Assembly: GCF_018139145.2 (NCBI RefSeq)
Contig: NC_059477.1
Coordinates: forward strand, 32,839,502 to 32,903,501
Direction: 5' to 3'
DNA: 64,000 nucleotides
Source: Gymnogyps californianus
Lineage: Eukaryota; Chordata; Aves; Accipitriformes; Cathartidae
The notes under the pieces were generated by a model, which saw only the letters and a list, made by a program, of their open reading frames with translations, had not been told where the DNA came from and ran no database searches. Shown here one piece after another: positions 39,761-51,623 of this stretch. Position 1 is the stretch's first letter; the number at the start of each line of letters is the position of its first letter. A program made the translations under genes and the position numbers.

Positions 39761-41042
39761 GTGAGCTGAAGCAAACCCTGCTATGCAAAATGTTTTCCCC
39801 CTAAAAAGCACCATGCTGACAAGTGACAACAACAAAAAATACAGCATGAGAAACAAACTGCTTTGTTTTGCACTCTGCTTCCATGGTCCCCCTCTCATGT
39901 TGACAGAAACAAGAAGAAATGCCTTTGGAAACTATTTTTGTTTCCATCTAACAAATGTTGTATTTTAGGTTTCAACTCCAGTGTGCAAAGGTATTTCTTG
40001 GCTAACTTGCTTGTGACAAACTCTTTCTGTTGTCATGCAGCCTTGAGGGCAGTGGTGGAGAATAACTTATGCTCCTACCACTTATTTCGTGCTTTTCTTG
40101 CTGTCATATTAAGTAATGGTAACATGTACTTTACTTGAGTTTGCACCTGGACTAAAGTCCTGTGTCTGAGTACTTTTCCAGAAGCTGGGTTTGGACCTGT
40201 GCTGAGGTGCGTGTGTGGCCTGTGGATTATTGTTTTGCAAAAAAACCTTGAGATAAAATAGAGTTTGGGTTTTTTTCTGTTTAAAAGCAGTCATAGTTTT
40301 TTAAGCTTCAACTTTTAAAGACTTGGCTGATCCCTAGGGATCACCTGTCAGAGCCAATTCACATGCAGGGTCCAGCTTTTTTCCCAGCAAGGACTCAGAA
40401 CTTGAGGCATGTGATTGAAGTGGGCTTTCGGCAATGCTTTTGGCATTCACTAGTCCAAGGAGAATTATCAGCTCATCTAACAGTGATTTTCAACAGCTTC
40501 CAAACTTGAAGATCTTTGCGTTATCTTCTATTTACATCATGCACCACTGGCAAACCTGACAGGGCTGCAGTGCTCCAAAGGCTTATAAAGAAACTCTCAG
40601 GATGTGTGAGAAATCCTATTCATGTGACTCTTTAAACTTACTGCTTGGCTTTGTGCTCCCCCAAAATACTCATGGTAATGAATGGAAGAACTCTGTACAA
40701 AGTCTGGCTTCTTCCTCTTACCAGAGAAGCCAAGAGCTTGATCAACTGCTTTTGTTTAACTTTGATCTTCTAATTGCACTTGTCACTTCAATGACATCTA
40801 ATAATGGTTTGTCTAAGTATTGTAGATATTCAGAATAAATCCTTTAAAGTTTTCTTTTAAGCAAACTGTGTAATTTAAAGTAGCTAGATGGGTTTCTGGT
40901 TTTAAATTGTACAAAAGGTATTTTAAGCGTTTTCAATGTAAGAAATCCTGACATTAAACTTTTGCTTGTTTGAAAAAAAGAGTGTAATTATTCTCCCCTT
41001 TCAAATGAACCCTTTGCTAATCACTGATCATTAATCCTAAAG
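39761..41042 (+). other. KALRN: Intron (1.3 kb)
   Basis: No coding or repeat feature. The acceptor TAATCCTAAAG|G has a weak pyrimidine tract, but the exon reading after it is unambiguous. Confidence 0.85.
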
Positions 41043-41146
41043 GGCTTCATGAAGAGGATAGAAGAAAAAGGAGTTTCTGAAGATATGAAAGGGAAAGACA
41101 AAATAGTATTTGGCAATATTCACCAGATCTATGACTGGCACAAAGA
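41043..41146 (+). CDS. KALRN: KALRN exon: DH2 middle helices
   Basis: Encodes residues 257-290 plus two bases of Asp291. It reads [20 protein letters not shown] and then [14 protein letters not shown]. The [13 protein letters not shown] stretch is conserved in both kalirin and Trio second GEF domains. The donor is GA|GTAAGT. Confidence 0.97.
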
Positions 41147-43630
41147 GTAAGTTTTTGGTTTAGTTCCTTTTTAAGCACCTTTCTAACCACTCGTCCATAA
41201 AGGATTGGAATATATGGTGTCTGTATGTCTAAGCTGCTTTTAATTGAACATCAGCAGGTCATTCAGGGCTGAACTTCCAAAGGACGTTGCCTCACTTTAA
41301 ATGGTCTCTGTTGGTTTGTAAGTGCTGCTTAGTAACTTCACAAGTCATCGCTACCTTAGATCCTGAGAACGTGTTCTAATTCATGTGCTTTTAGCCACAG
41401 TTTCACAATACGCCAGATCCTGATACAGGGCTTTGTCTACCCAATCAAAAACGGCACAACTGCATGACGCAAAGCATCGGTCCTACATAAGCTCCTTTTC
41501 CCCGGTGAAAAAACTTTGATGGGCTATAGCTTTGCACTGCCTGGCTTCATGGGAGGGTGTTTGTCGTGCCGTCTCTCACAGATACAGCTTTACGCTGGCT
41601 CAAACGCCATGCCAGGAGTGCTGGTCAGGGTGACAGAAATGTTGTTGCACACCAGAGAGTCTGCTCTGTGTCAGTGCTGTGCTGCCAACAGCTCTGCCAT
41701 TCCTTGCTGGGGAGTCACAACAAGAGACTGTGGGAGATATCACTGTGGTCCATCCACAGCTCCCGAGCTGCTGTTCATAAGCAGTCCCAACATGGCTCCC
41801 AGAGAGGTGCTGTGTGTGGGGTACTTGCTGAATCCCCAGGAAAGCTGCTGAGGCTGCCATAATTGTATTTCTTGGGTCACAGCTGTAGACTTAATCCATC
41901 CCAATGATGAGCAGTAGCAATGCTGGAAAGTCATGGTTTCCTTCCTATGTCTTGTGGTTCTCAGCAACACGAACATCTTCACATGCAGCTGACAGGATCA
42001 AGAAGGCTGACCATACTAGTAGTATTTGGCTAGTAGGGTGATAACATGCAAATACTTTCAAGATACTTCTTATGTAAAAGCTCTGAGAGGCTTTGGCCTG
42101 GTTGATGCTTTTGACTCTGAGTTAGGAACTCTGTTCCATGAAAATCTTACTCTGTCCTCATACAGGTAGCTTTTGAAAAGCTGCTGGAAACACAAGGCTT
42201 ATTTCAAACCATGGGCCATTTCCACTGTAACTTTATGAACAGCAATGTCTTGCTTATGGACAATATGGTCATCATTTCAACTGTGCCACTCAGAAATACT
42301 CTACAGCTTTGGCTAACTAGAATTTGAGCATGTGTATGTGGTCTTGAGCAATGGACACCAGGCTGGATCTTCCTTCAGCTCTGGACATTTCCCTCACCCA
42401 AGAAACACGGTGTCCTTCCCATCATGTGTCCCACCGGTGCTTAACTCATGGCCCGGGCTTGTCCTTATGTTCTGACAGATGCCTTTGTGAGCACAAAACA
42501 AAAAATATCAGAAAAAGCTTCACCATATATTAAGTTGATACCAGCAACGGAGTGTTTTTACCAGTGCCATTCATTGTTTAAGTGTGATGATAGGAGTTTT
42601 CTGTAACACATAGGGAGGGATTCCGTATTTTTAGTTCTGCCTATCTGGGTCAAGAAGTCTATTTAAATGCAGATGAATTTAACATTTATAGGGGATTGAG
42701 TTATAGAAGCAGCTGTATCTGATGGTAGCAATAGGGATGTTTAGTTGGGACAGCTGTCCAATGTGCATCTTTTTTTGAGGTTCTGGGATTTCTTGGGACC
42801 AGACCATTGCAGGCATGTCCTCTCACCAAATCTGGCTACTGTAGCAAATCCATGGAGGCATTTGAGACAGAAATCCTGCAGTGAAAAAGAGGAAGATCAT
42901 GGAAAGCGAGATTGTCGGGATTTGCCTACCAGTTAGAAAAACCTACCAGTATTTCTAAAGTTTAGTTTAGCTGCTTTTACCTCACTTTTAGGCATCCCAG
43001 TATATACTTGGGTATACTTGGTAAGGGCATTCAAGCTAGAACAAATGACCTTCCCAAAGCTGCAGGTCAAAATAGAGACAATGTTTATGAATTACTATTA
43101 CTATTATGAATTACAGTATATTACTAACAGTAATATACTGAAAAACAGTGAAAAATAGAACATACCAAAACTCCACCAGCAAAGACGTGTTGATTTGTTT
43201 ATTCAAGTGGAAACTTCTGCATCTCTTTCACGTTGACCAGTACTCCATATTTGCTCATGCAACTGAGAACTCCTGGTAAAGCTTCAGCTGAGTTTTCACA
43301 AGCTTTTTTGTATATGGAAAAGTTTTACTTTGGGAGTTCTCAGTGAAGGAAAGCAACTCTTGCAATTAGATAGTAATTGGCACTTTTAAAAAATTGAAAC
43401 CACTGTAATAGTGAAGAAGAGCAGATAGTTTGCAAGACAAGACCTCCATATTTCACAGCTCTCATCTAATGTTTTAGAAATGCCACCATTAAGGGCTGAA
43501 GCCAAGCTTACCGTTTCATTTATTATTGAATACTATAGCTAAAATTGCACTGATATATCTGAAGGATGACTAGTTTGCTGCTGGGATGACCCAAAGAAGT
43601 ATTCTGAAATGATGATATCCTTTCTTTCAG
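41147..43630 (+). other. KALRN: Intron (2.5 kb) with a perfect hairpin
   Basis: No exon was found. A perfect inverted repeat with 11-base arms lies at 43114-43140. Overlapping frames on both strands at 41516-41982 are mutual shadows. Confidence 0.8.
43114..43140. repeat. Perfect inverted repeat, 11-base arms, 5-base loop
   Basis: CAGTATATTAC at 43114-43124 and its exact reverse complement at 43130-43140 flank TAACA. It follows an ATTACT-rich micro-repeat at 43090-43112, so it may have arisen from slippage in that sequence. Confidence 0.8.
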
Positions 43631-43700
43631 CTTTTTCCTGGCTGAACTGGAAAAATGTCTTCAAGAACCTGACCGTTTAGCACAGCTTTTTATTAAGCAT
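43631..43700 (+). CDS. KALRN: KALRN exon: DH2 helix
   Basis: The leading C completes Asp291; residues 292-314 follow, FFLAELEKCLQEPDRLAQLF then IKH. The DFFLAELEKC pattern is the DH helix after conserved region 2. Borders are TTTCAG|C and CAT|GTAAGT. Confidence 0.97.
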
Positions 43701-44276
43701 GTAAGTTTTATTTTGTTACCCATCTCTAGTATAACTGTCATTTAGGGTGTGATGACTCCTTTCCGAAAACATCTACTTGTGTCAACTTCTACATGTCTAA
43801 ACTTAATTTAAATATGTATTTAAATGTGCCTTATAGTTATGCATCTTCAGTGAGCCACTGGATTGAACTAAAGCATTAATCATTGCCTTCTTCAGACTTA
43901 TTTTGGGAGCAAAATTGGTGTGGCCAAGGACATCTGCCAAAATACAATTATGGCAGGTACTTGCCAACTGCTACGATTGACATGTTCATGTGATATTAGC
44001 TAGAGCAGAACACTGTAGCAAATTTCAGACCCACCAGTTTGGGGATGACATTTCTAACTGGTTACCCCATGGAAACCTCCCCTTGCTTAAGATGCAGAAG
44101 TGGAGAACAGAGTTAGTTATCCATTTACTTTCCTACTTCAGCAAACTAAGTCTTTGATTAAACCAAAAATAAGGGAGACCAAGTAGAACATCATAGCAAC
44201 TTTCTGCCAGCTTTTAATAGCAGGACAGAATGGTAGCCAATATCTCACAAGGCTGCTGTGCCTCTTGCTTTCACAG
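43701..44276 (+). other. KALRN: Intron (0.6 kb)
   Basis: Short AT-rich intron with nothing further visible. Confidence 0.85.
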
Positions 44277-44363
44277 GAGCGACGATTACACATGTATGTG
44301 GTATATTGCCAAAACAAGCCACGATCTGAATATATAGTAGCTGAGTATGAGGCATACTTCGAG
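44277..44363 (+). CDS. KALRN: KALRN exon: DH2 core
   Basis: Encodes residues 315-343, 29 codons in phase 0: [19 protein letters not shown] then [10 protein letters not shown]. The residues SEYIVAEY match kalirin; Trio has SEHIVSEY as I recall, so this exon discriminates the paralogues. Borders are TTTCACAG|G and GAG|GTAAGC. Confidence 0.97.
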
Positions 44364-45135
44364 GTAAGCATGGCTCATTATACATTACTGCTACATACAG
44401 CTGTGAGTCCTAGTCAAGTAGACTAGTCTGTGACCTGTGGGGTTTGTCTAAAACAAATTCTAGAAGATTTTGATACAGGACATGCTGCTAAAGTCTTTGC
44501 TATGGGGAAAAAAAGTTACTTCATTTATCTCAAATTCTCATGTTGTTAATTTCTAATAAATATTTAATCCAGTACTGTCTGTGGCCCTCAGAGTGCCACA
44601 ACTGCATTGATTTCTGTCCAAAATAAAATAAGACTTTTTAATCTGTAGTCTACAAACAGGGGAGGAGGTAAAAGTCATTGGAGCTGGGTGGTGCCTCTCA
44701 TAAATTCCCAATGACTTTGTCTGTTTCAAGAGGACTAGGTCCATTTAGATATTAATGTGAAAGAAGCTTGTTTAACAAGGGAAAAATGTTTCATTTCACT
44801 CAAGGGCATGAGGCATGCTCTGTAGAACTTGTTTGTGAGCTGATCCCTGCTGCAGTGGAAAGAGTGGTCTCCAGACCTTGCAGTCCTGCTTGTTCAGCTC
44901 GAAGGGGGAAGGGATCCTGTGCTTTCCAACGCCTTCCAGCTCGGTCATGACTTTTAGCCAGTCTTTGCCTAATAGGATATGCCAGATTTTTAAATCCTCT
45001 CAAATTCCCTCTCACAAACAAAAGATTAAGAACAGACCAACTTTCTGTGGAAATAAGTCTCTGCTGAGACATTTTATCATGTTCTCTGTCTTACTCTGTG
45101 ATTGTTTGCAATTTTTTTTAATCCTCAATTTTTAG
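44364..45135 (+). other. KALRN: Intron (0.8 kb)
   Basis: No additional feature. The 3' end has a T-rich tract before TTTTTAG. Confidence 0.85.
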
Positions 45136-45228
45136 GAGGTTCAACAGGAAATAAGCCAACGGCTAACCATCAGTGACTTTCTGATCAAACCCATTCAAAG
45201 AATAACTAAGTATCAGCTTCTTCTCAAG
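45136..45228 (+). CDS. KALRN: KALRN exon: DH2 conserved region 3
   Basis: Encodes residues 344-374, 31 codons in phase 0, ending SDFLIKPIQRITKYQLLLK. This is conserved region 3, the catalytic signature of Dbl exchange factors that lines the GTPase switch surface. PIQRITKY is kalirin-type. Borders are TTTTTAG|G and AAG|GTGAGT. Confidence 0.98.
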
Positions 45229-46299
45229 GTGAGTGGAAAGATGCAGTTTGGACTAAACTGTAGTCTGCATCTTGCATTAGATGCTGTTATTTTAAATTAG
45301 CCTTAGTTTTAACAGGAATAACTTCATCAAATTAAGAGGAGAGAGGAGTCTGCTTATACATGCGCATACAATGACAGAGTCCCATGCAAAATGTCCAGAG
45401 AGCAGGAGGGCCACATCTGTGGGAGTAGTTTGCAATTGATGATAATCAAAAGATTTTTTTTTATTTACTATTGGAATTTTTTTATAGAAGAGTAAACTTC
45501 AAATAGGAATTTTCTTCCTCTGAAGTTTCAGAGCAAACTTTCATTCAATTTTTTTCAATTGCAATAAAGATGCACAAGTGTGTTAATAAAGCCTGTCTTT
45601 GGTGCTGAATGGCATGCTTCTAATAAATGCTATAGCCTCCATTTCTGAATATCTCTCTTCAAATTAGCATAAGAAACTTATTTCCAGAATATTTTGATGT
45701 CTTCAAATTTGGGGAACTCACCGCAATTTTTTTCCCAAGGAGTCTGGCCACTCTGGCTTCTGCTGACTTATCCACAATGCCAATTACTCAGCATTTCTGA
45801 AAATTCATCCCTAGGGGTCTCAAGACAATATCTAAAATTAGGCGTGTCTGAACCCTATCCTGTAATCTCCAGCAGTACCGGGGCTCTGAGCTGGTTTCTT
45901 CTCTTTTTGAACTAGTCTCAAGCAGGCTGCCATCAGCCCACAGTTTGGTAATTGCACACTAGCAAAGAGACAGCAGCGTGTTCCCTGAAATGCCAAAAGG
46001 AAAAGAAAAATCTTCAAGTGTGTGTGGTCTTGTGGCTTAAGACAGGGACCAAGTAAGCATTCCCAAGGGCTAATCCCAGCTTTGTCTTTTTTCTGTGATG
46101 TTTTCAGCAACCATCCACACCCCTTTTCCATATCTATAAAGTGGTTATAATGTTCAGCAAACTCTGAAGATGGATTTATTAATATTAGCCAGTTCCTCCT
46201 CAGAAAATCACATGCTGAATATGCTTTTTCTTTTTCAAACTGGCACTTTTGTTTTCTCTTTCTGAAGTGCCTTAATGCAAACCTTTCTGCTTTGTCCAG
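45229..46299 (+). other. KALRN: Intron (1.1 kb)
   Basis: AT-rich with T runs near 45454-45484. A long minus-strand frame at 45838-46362 runs antisense across the next exon and is treated as a shadow. Confidence 0.85.
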
Positions 46300-46350
46300 G
46301 ACTTCCTGAGGTACAGTGAAAAAGCTGGTCTGGAGTGCTCTGACATAGAG
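46300..46350 (+). CDS. KALRN: KALRN exon: DH2 short exon (17 codons)
   Basis: Encodes residues 375-391, DFLRYSEKAGLECSDIE, continuing QLLLK into the DH helix. The SEKAGLECSDIE form is kalirin-type; Trio reads SKKASLDTSELE as I recall. Being 51 bases and phase 0 on both sides, it could be skipped without a frameshift, but that would remove part of a DH helix. Borders are TTTGTCCAG|G and GAG|GTACGT. Confidence 0.96.
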
Positions 46351-46693
46351 GTACGTTTTCATGTCTTGGACAATAGTGCTGTGTTATCTAATGGCACTTT
46401 ATACGGAGGAATGAAAACCCCAGTATTCCTTTGATGACAGTTGAAGATCCCGCTGATATTCTAAACCTGGTATTTCTCTTAGCTTAAGCCAGAAGTAAAA
46501 GATGAAGGCTGCAGTCCTGCACTGTAGGTGCACCATCCTCTTTTAGACATTACCATACATCTTCAGTGCATGAGGGCCTCACCATGAATAACTGCTAGCG
46601 CTGATCGCACTATTGAAGTTCATTATTTGACACTTTGCCTTTAGGAACCCTCTGATTCTCTTGTAATAATACAACATCCTTTTTCCTTAACAG
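46351..46693 (+). other. KALRN: Intron (0.3 kb)
   Basis: Short intron; nothing further visible. Confidence 0.85.
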
Positions 46694-46771
46694 AAAGCAG
46701 TTGAATTAATGTGCCTTGTACCAAAACGTTGCAATGATATGATGAACCTGGGTCGCCTCCAAGGCTTTGAG
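46694..46771 (+). CDS. KALRN: KALRN exon: end of DH2
   Basis: Encodes residues 392-417, KAVELMCLVPKRCNDMMNLG then RLQGFE. This is the last DH helix (VPKRCNDMMN is shared with Trio) and the short linker into PH2. Borders are CCTTAACAG|A and GAG|GTATGC. Confidence 0.97.
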
Positions 46772-47692
46772 GTATGCATTTGCATTCTGCTTGTAATAAC
46801 AACTAGGCAAGGAAAAGTATTTTATCTTTCTATGATTGTCTCTACAATCTGCCCTACTCCAGGCTGTTTATGTAGTGCTTGTTCTTCTCCAGTGCTGAGC
46901 TGCATGCTTTGGTGAGGTTTCGAAGGTGGGGGTGACATACCTCTCACTCTAAACTTGTGACAATCTATGTATTGTTTCTTCAAAATGTGAGGTCTGTAAA
47001 AGCTTCTGCAAGTTTGAATTAAACTTCTTATATCTATTGCCAGAGCAAAATAAGCGGTGAACCAGACTGCTCTGCCTGTTAGTAAGGTCACCTAGCATTA
47101 ACATGTTAACAGCTCCCTCTGAGTTTGGCAACATCCAGGAGGGGACTTGTGAGTTACAACCCCACAGGTTACAGCTTGTGGTTTGTAACTAAGCCAAAGT
47201 AGACTTTGGCAGTCCTGGTGAGATGTCTTATCTCCAAAATAAAGTCAAGTTTGTCTTACCATCTTATGCATCGTAGCATTCCTGCAAACAGGTAGGTCCT
47301 GTTTTTTCACACCTTCAGAGGTGGTATGTCACTGCCTACTGGCTTAAGGGGTGATGGAGAGCTCATGACTAGAGGGAATTCAAGGCACTACAATAACAAA
47401 CTACATAATGGGAACAGTGTTTGAAATTAAGTACAAAACAGTCTACTTGAGACCTCTTGCTTTTGGTTTTATATGCACAACCAGTGGCAATGAGAACAAA
47501 GAAAACCTATGTTATTTTCCTTAAACTGAGCTCTTGATTTACAAGATTGCTGCTTTGATAACTTAGAGGGGATATGTCTCACATGAATTCAGTGCCACTT
47601 GGAAAACTTGGACTGCACGAAACATAGCAGATCGTCTCGTGGGATCATGGTGGGTCGGGGTTTGTAACGTTGGTGCTTTGTCTGCTTCTCAG
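46772..47692 (+). other. KALRN: Intron (0.9 kb)
   Basis: No coding or repeat feature. A small minus-strand frame at 46822-47091 has no family signature. Confidence 0.85.
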
Positions 47693-47878
47693 GGCAAGCT
47701 GACAGCTCAAGGCAAGCTGCTGCAGCAGGACACCTTCTACGTGACGGAGCAGGATTCTGGAGTTCAGTCTCGACCGAAGGAGCGTAGGGTGTTTCTCTTC
47801 GAGCAAATAGTTATCTTCAGCGAACTCCTTAGAAAAGGATCTTTAACGCCAGGCTACATGTTCAAGAAAAGCATAAAG
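47693..47878 (+). CDS. KALRN: KALRN exon: PH2, first part
   Basis: Encodes residues 418-479, 62 codons in phase 0. It begins GKLTAQGKLLQQDTFYVTEQ and contains KERRVFLFEQIVIFSELLRK, the beta strands typical of PH domains in Dbl proteins. PH2 packs on DH2 and influences exchange and membrane binding. It ends FKKSIK at AAG|GTAAGA. Confidence 0.97.
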
Positions 47879-50800
47879 GTAAGAAGTAGAGAGGGAGAGG
47901 CATATTCTGTTTGATGGTCACGTAAGGAAATCTTACCAATTTTCTATACTGTGAGACTGGTCCATCCTGTCATAGGTGGACAGCAATTTGCAGAAAACAT
48001 TTGCATTTACCTTTCAGTGGATCAGAAGCTGTTTAAGACCGTCTCTAAATAAACCACTGTGTGTCTAAATTTACTGGGTAATTTTTACAGGGAACACAGC
48101 CAGGGCAGGTCCTCTGTCATTCATAGCTCTGAGTTAGCAAATATTGCTACAAAGCCTGCAGTAGTCAAAGAAAGTATACAATAGTTGCTTTTAAGCATGA
48201 TCATAAAAGGTGGGGGAAGGTGTAGCATCCAAAACAGTCATCAAACTGTAAGTCAATATTAAGCCTCTGTGTGACATTACTGGAAATACTCTCCCTAATG
48301 GGGGGAGGGCTCTTAGTACAAATGTCAATGTTGCAAGAAGACAGAACTATTTCAAAAACAAACAAAAACACACACAGTTCTAAAAATGCAGCTATGAGAA
48401 ATTATAAAACCAGCTAAACTATAAAGAAAGTTTTAAGAAATTAATTTGGTATTAAATAATCTTTCCAGATTATGGGGCTGGGACTAAAAGTAAAAACTGA
48501 AAGTAACCAGGGAAAATACTTATTTGTTTATTGGTTTGTTTAAGGGGTTTTATGCTTGTTTAACAAATGCAAAGTTAACCTCTGAAATGGTAAGTGAAGG
48601 TGAATGAATGCTACATCTCTCCTGGTAGAACAGCCTTTGCTGTGCCTGCAGAAAGAGCGAAGTCAGTGGTTCATTTGAATGTCTTGATCGTTCAAAGCTG
48701 AGAAACCAGTCTGGGATTGATTTCCTTTTCAAAGATACAGGTTAAAAAGATATGTGGGAGAATGCATTGTGTTTGCTCTAAATTTTAAATGGGACATTAA
48801 TATGAAATAGAAGAGAACAATATCAGGTAAAATAATGCATATTAACCATGTATAACTAAACAAATTATGATAAACAGCATATTTACTGAAGTGAGGGCAT
48901 CTTCTTGGCTGACAGAAACTGCAGCATTTACTGAAAAGCTTATATTCATTTGCAAGTCAGTGTATTTCATAGTTTCCAACCAAATAATGAGCTATAAAGG
49001 AAAAACCTAAAGTGTACAAATAAACAATCATCTTGAGTTAGATGATCAGCTTTGATTTTATCTTATTGCTGATTTAAATCATTATTAAAGTTGGAGATGG
49101 CAATAACATGGATCATTTTTACTTCAGTTTATTGTATGTATAACAATGAGGCTTTTATCTGCAGGAAACAATTCCTGAATTGTATATTGTAGATAAAGAG
49201 AGAAAAATAAATCTCTCCTAATGTCAATAAAATTAGCTCGCCTCAAGGGGACGAGTTGCTTTTCTAGTTAAACAGCCTATGAAAGTAATGCTATTCCCAC
49301 TGCCTGAGTTTAAAATTTTTGTGTGATAATTTTCCAGTCCCTCTTTTCTTCCATTTGGCAAACAGCTCATTCTCCTGTTGAGTGCCTGCAGCAAGTGTGG
49401 GATCCTCCATGGCTCCATGTGCATCTCCCCCACCACAGCATGGAGCCTGTGTGCCGGCAGCTCTCGCACCCTGCCTCCCAGCCCCTACTTCAGCTTCTGG
49501 CTGCTTTTGCATTTCTCTCGTGCTTTCCCACGGAGATGAGCTGTGGCTCGCAGTGGAGCAGGACCATTCCTTAGAGCAGGACCATTCCCCGCCTCTCTGT
49601 GCCATGGGCATCCTCACCTTGCAGTGGAGCCTCAACCTGAGCTGGGTGATTCCCTGGTGAGAGGCACTTTGTCGAAAGGTGTCACATAAACCAGCTGCCT
49701 CATCACCTGTCTTTCATAACCCTGCCCTAAAAGTGGGCATCCAGAAATTGCATCTGGTATGAGTTCATGAGCCAGAGTTTGAGGAGGCTTTACGCTGTCA
49801 GCTAGGGCCAAGTTTCTTTGACCTTGGTTCGAGTGCTGACAAGATCCGGCTGGGCAGGTTGAACCCATCTTCACAGCAGCTATCAGGACTGACTAGCCAT
49901 CTTTGGCTAGGTTTGATACCATCTGCAGTCATGGTTGTCCAGTTCTCTGGGAGACACTCCCTGAGAGATGTAGGCTGTTTCCCTGCTGGTCACATCCTCC
50001 CACACAGCAGAAGGACCTAGCCAGCACCGGAGATCCCATTTCTTTCCTCTGTGTCACAGCCACTGCTGAGCACTGAGGTCTTTCTGTTAGAGTAGGAAGT
50101 GCATATGACTTCAAATGCAACCGTTGTGGTCTGTCAGGGAGATGAGGCTCCCAAATATTGTTCTCCAAGGTCTGTCACACTCAAACTGTGATAGAAGCTT
50201 CAGCATGATGTCCTACATTAGCGAAGAACCCTTCTTTATGCAGTGAGGTAATTAGCGTTCAGAAATTGCACGTCCCTTCTTGGATACTTCTCAGTTGGAT
50301 ACCTTTCAGACTCTCAAAATACCTAAGCGGGTAGCCTTGGCAAATGCATCTCCCTGAGACACAAATAGGAGGTTAGGGACTCTGACCTACAAGTTTTTTT
50401 CCTGGAGTCATACCAGGATTGACTTGCTTGCTTTAGCTATCAATCAGAGGAGCAAGAGCTCAGAACAAGAGGAAGAGCACTGTCCAGGCTCACTGTCTGT
50501 CCCTTTCCTTGTCGCCATGTCAGAGGAGTTCCTGCATGTCCCTCTAACTTCACAGGGGCCCCCAGAAGAGAAGGAAGAGGCTCCTTCCATCTTGCAGTTT
50601 GAATGCTGGACAGTATTCAGATGTGGAGTAGATGTCTCCATACCTTGACAGATATTCAGAGAAATTGGAGACAGACTTCTTCTAGAGGGACATTATTGCC
50701 TTAGTCTTCAGAACTGTCTGCTTTTAACATGAAGACTCACTCTCTCTTTTTTTGAAAGGCTGTGCCAACCGATTCTTGTTTACTATCATAGATATAAGTA

Positions 50801-51451
50801 GCTCAGGAAAAGTTAGAGTTATGGGTACACTTAAACAGAAGCCTCACAAACGCAGGACAGCAGCCGAAATTGCCATCCATGAGATTTCCAGAAAAAGTAT
50901 CTGTGACTACAGTCAAGTGAAGTGATTGCACACAGATGACTGTAATCTGCTAGAAATAAGATCTGTTGGAGCATCAGGGGAGAACTGCCCTTTTTTTTTT
51001 GGTATATCCCTGTGCACGGTCCATTCCATTTTTAAAATACTCTAATGACTGAGACTTTATTTCCCATGGAGGATAAGAAATGTAAACACTTACTTAAATT
51101 GGAGGAATGATAGACTTTATTAACATCTTACTAGGAACATTTTAACTCTATTTACAGGTTACAGTAAATTTTTAGCACATCAGTCAGGTCTATGTGACCT
51201 TAAGAGAAGTTGTAATTCAAGACAAGGGAGGCGGATGTCTGGTACATCTGTCAGAGCTTTATTAAGCATCATATTTAAGCTTCAGATTTATGTGCCTAAA
51301 TCTAGATGAGGCAAATACTTCTGATTATGATCTGACAGTCTGTTATTGGACTCAGTTATTTTCAGGAACTTTTCACAACAATTTTATTCTGATTCTTGAG
51401 TAATGTTAACTCATGCTTCATGTAACACATGCTTACCTTGGCTTGTTTCAG
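47879..51451 (+). other. KALRN: Intron (3.6 kb)
   Basis: No exon recognised. It carries an 18-base tandem duplication at 49556-49591. Frames on both strands at 49233-49660 overlap one another and are taken as chance in a GC-richer patch. Confidence 0.8.
49556..49591 (+). repeat. 18-base tandem duplication
   Basis: GAGCAGGACCATTCC occurs at 49556-49570 and again at 49574-49588. The period is 18 bases and the last three bases of each unit differ (TTA, then CCG). Confidence 0.8.
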
Positions 51452-51623
51452 ATGAACTACCTTATCATTGAAGAAAACGTGGACAATGATCCCTGCAAGT
51501 TTGCTCTAATGAGCCGGGAAACATCAGAGAGAGTCATTTTACAGGCAGCTAATCCAGAAATTCAACAAGCTTGGGTACAGGACATCAACCAGGTCCTGGA
51601 CACGCAAAGAGATTTCTTAAATG
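51452..51623 (+). CDS. KALRN: KALRN exon: PH2, second part
   Basis: Encodes residues 480-536 plus the first base of Ala537. It runs MNYLIIEENVDNDPCKFALM, then SRETSERVILQAANPEIQQA, then the C-terminal PH helix WVQDINQVLDTQRDFLN with its conserved Trp. Borders are TTGTTTCAG|A and AATG|GTATGT. Confidence 0.97.

Noticed and set aside
45838..46362. 174-codon minus-strand open frame
   Set aside because: Runs antisense over a confirmed KALRN exon and is explained as its shadow plus intron.
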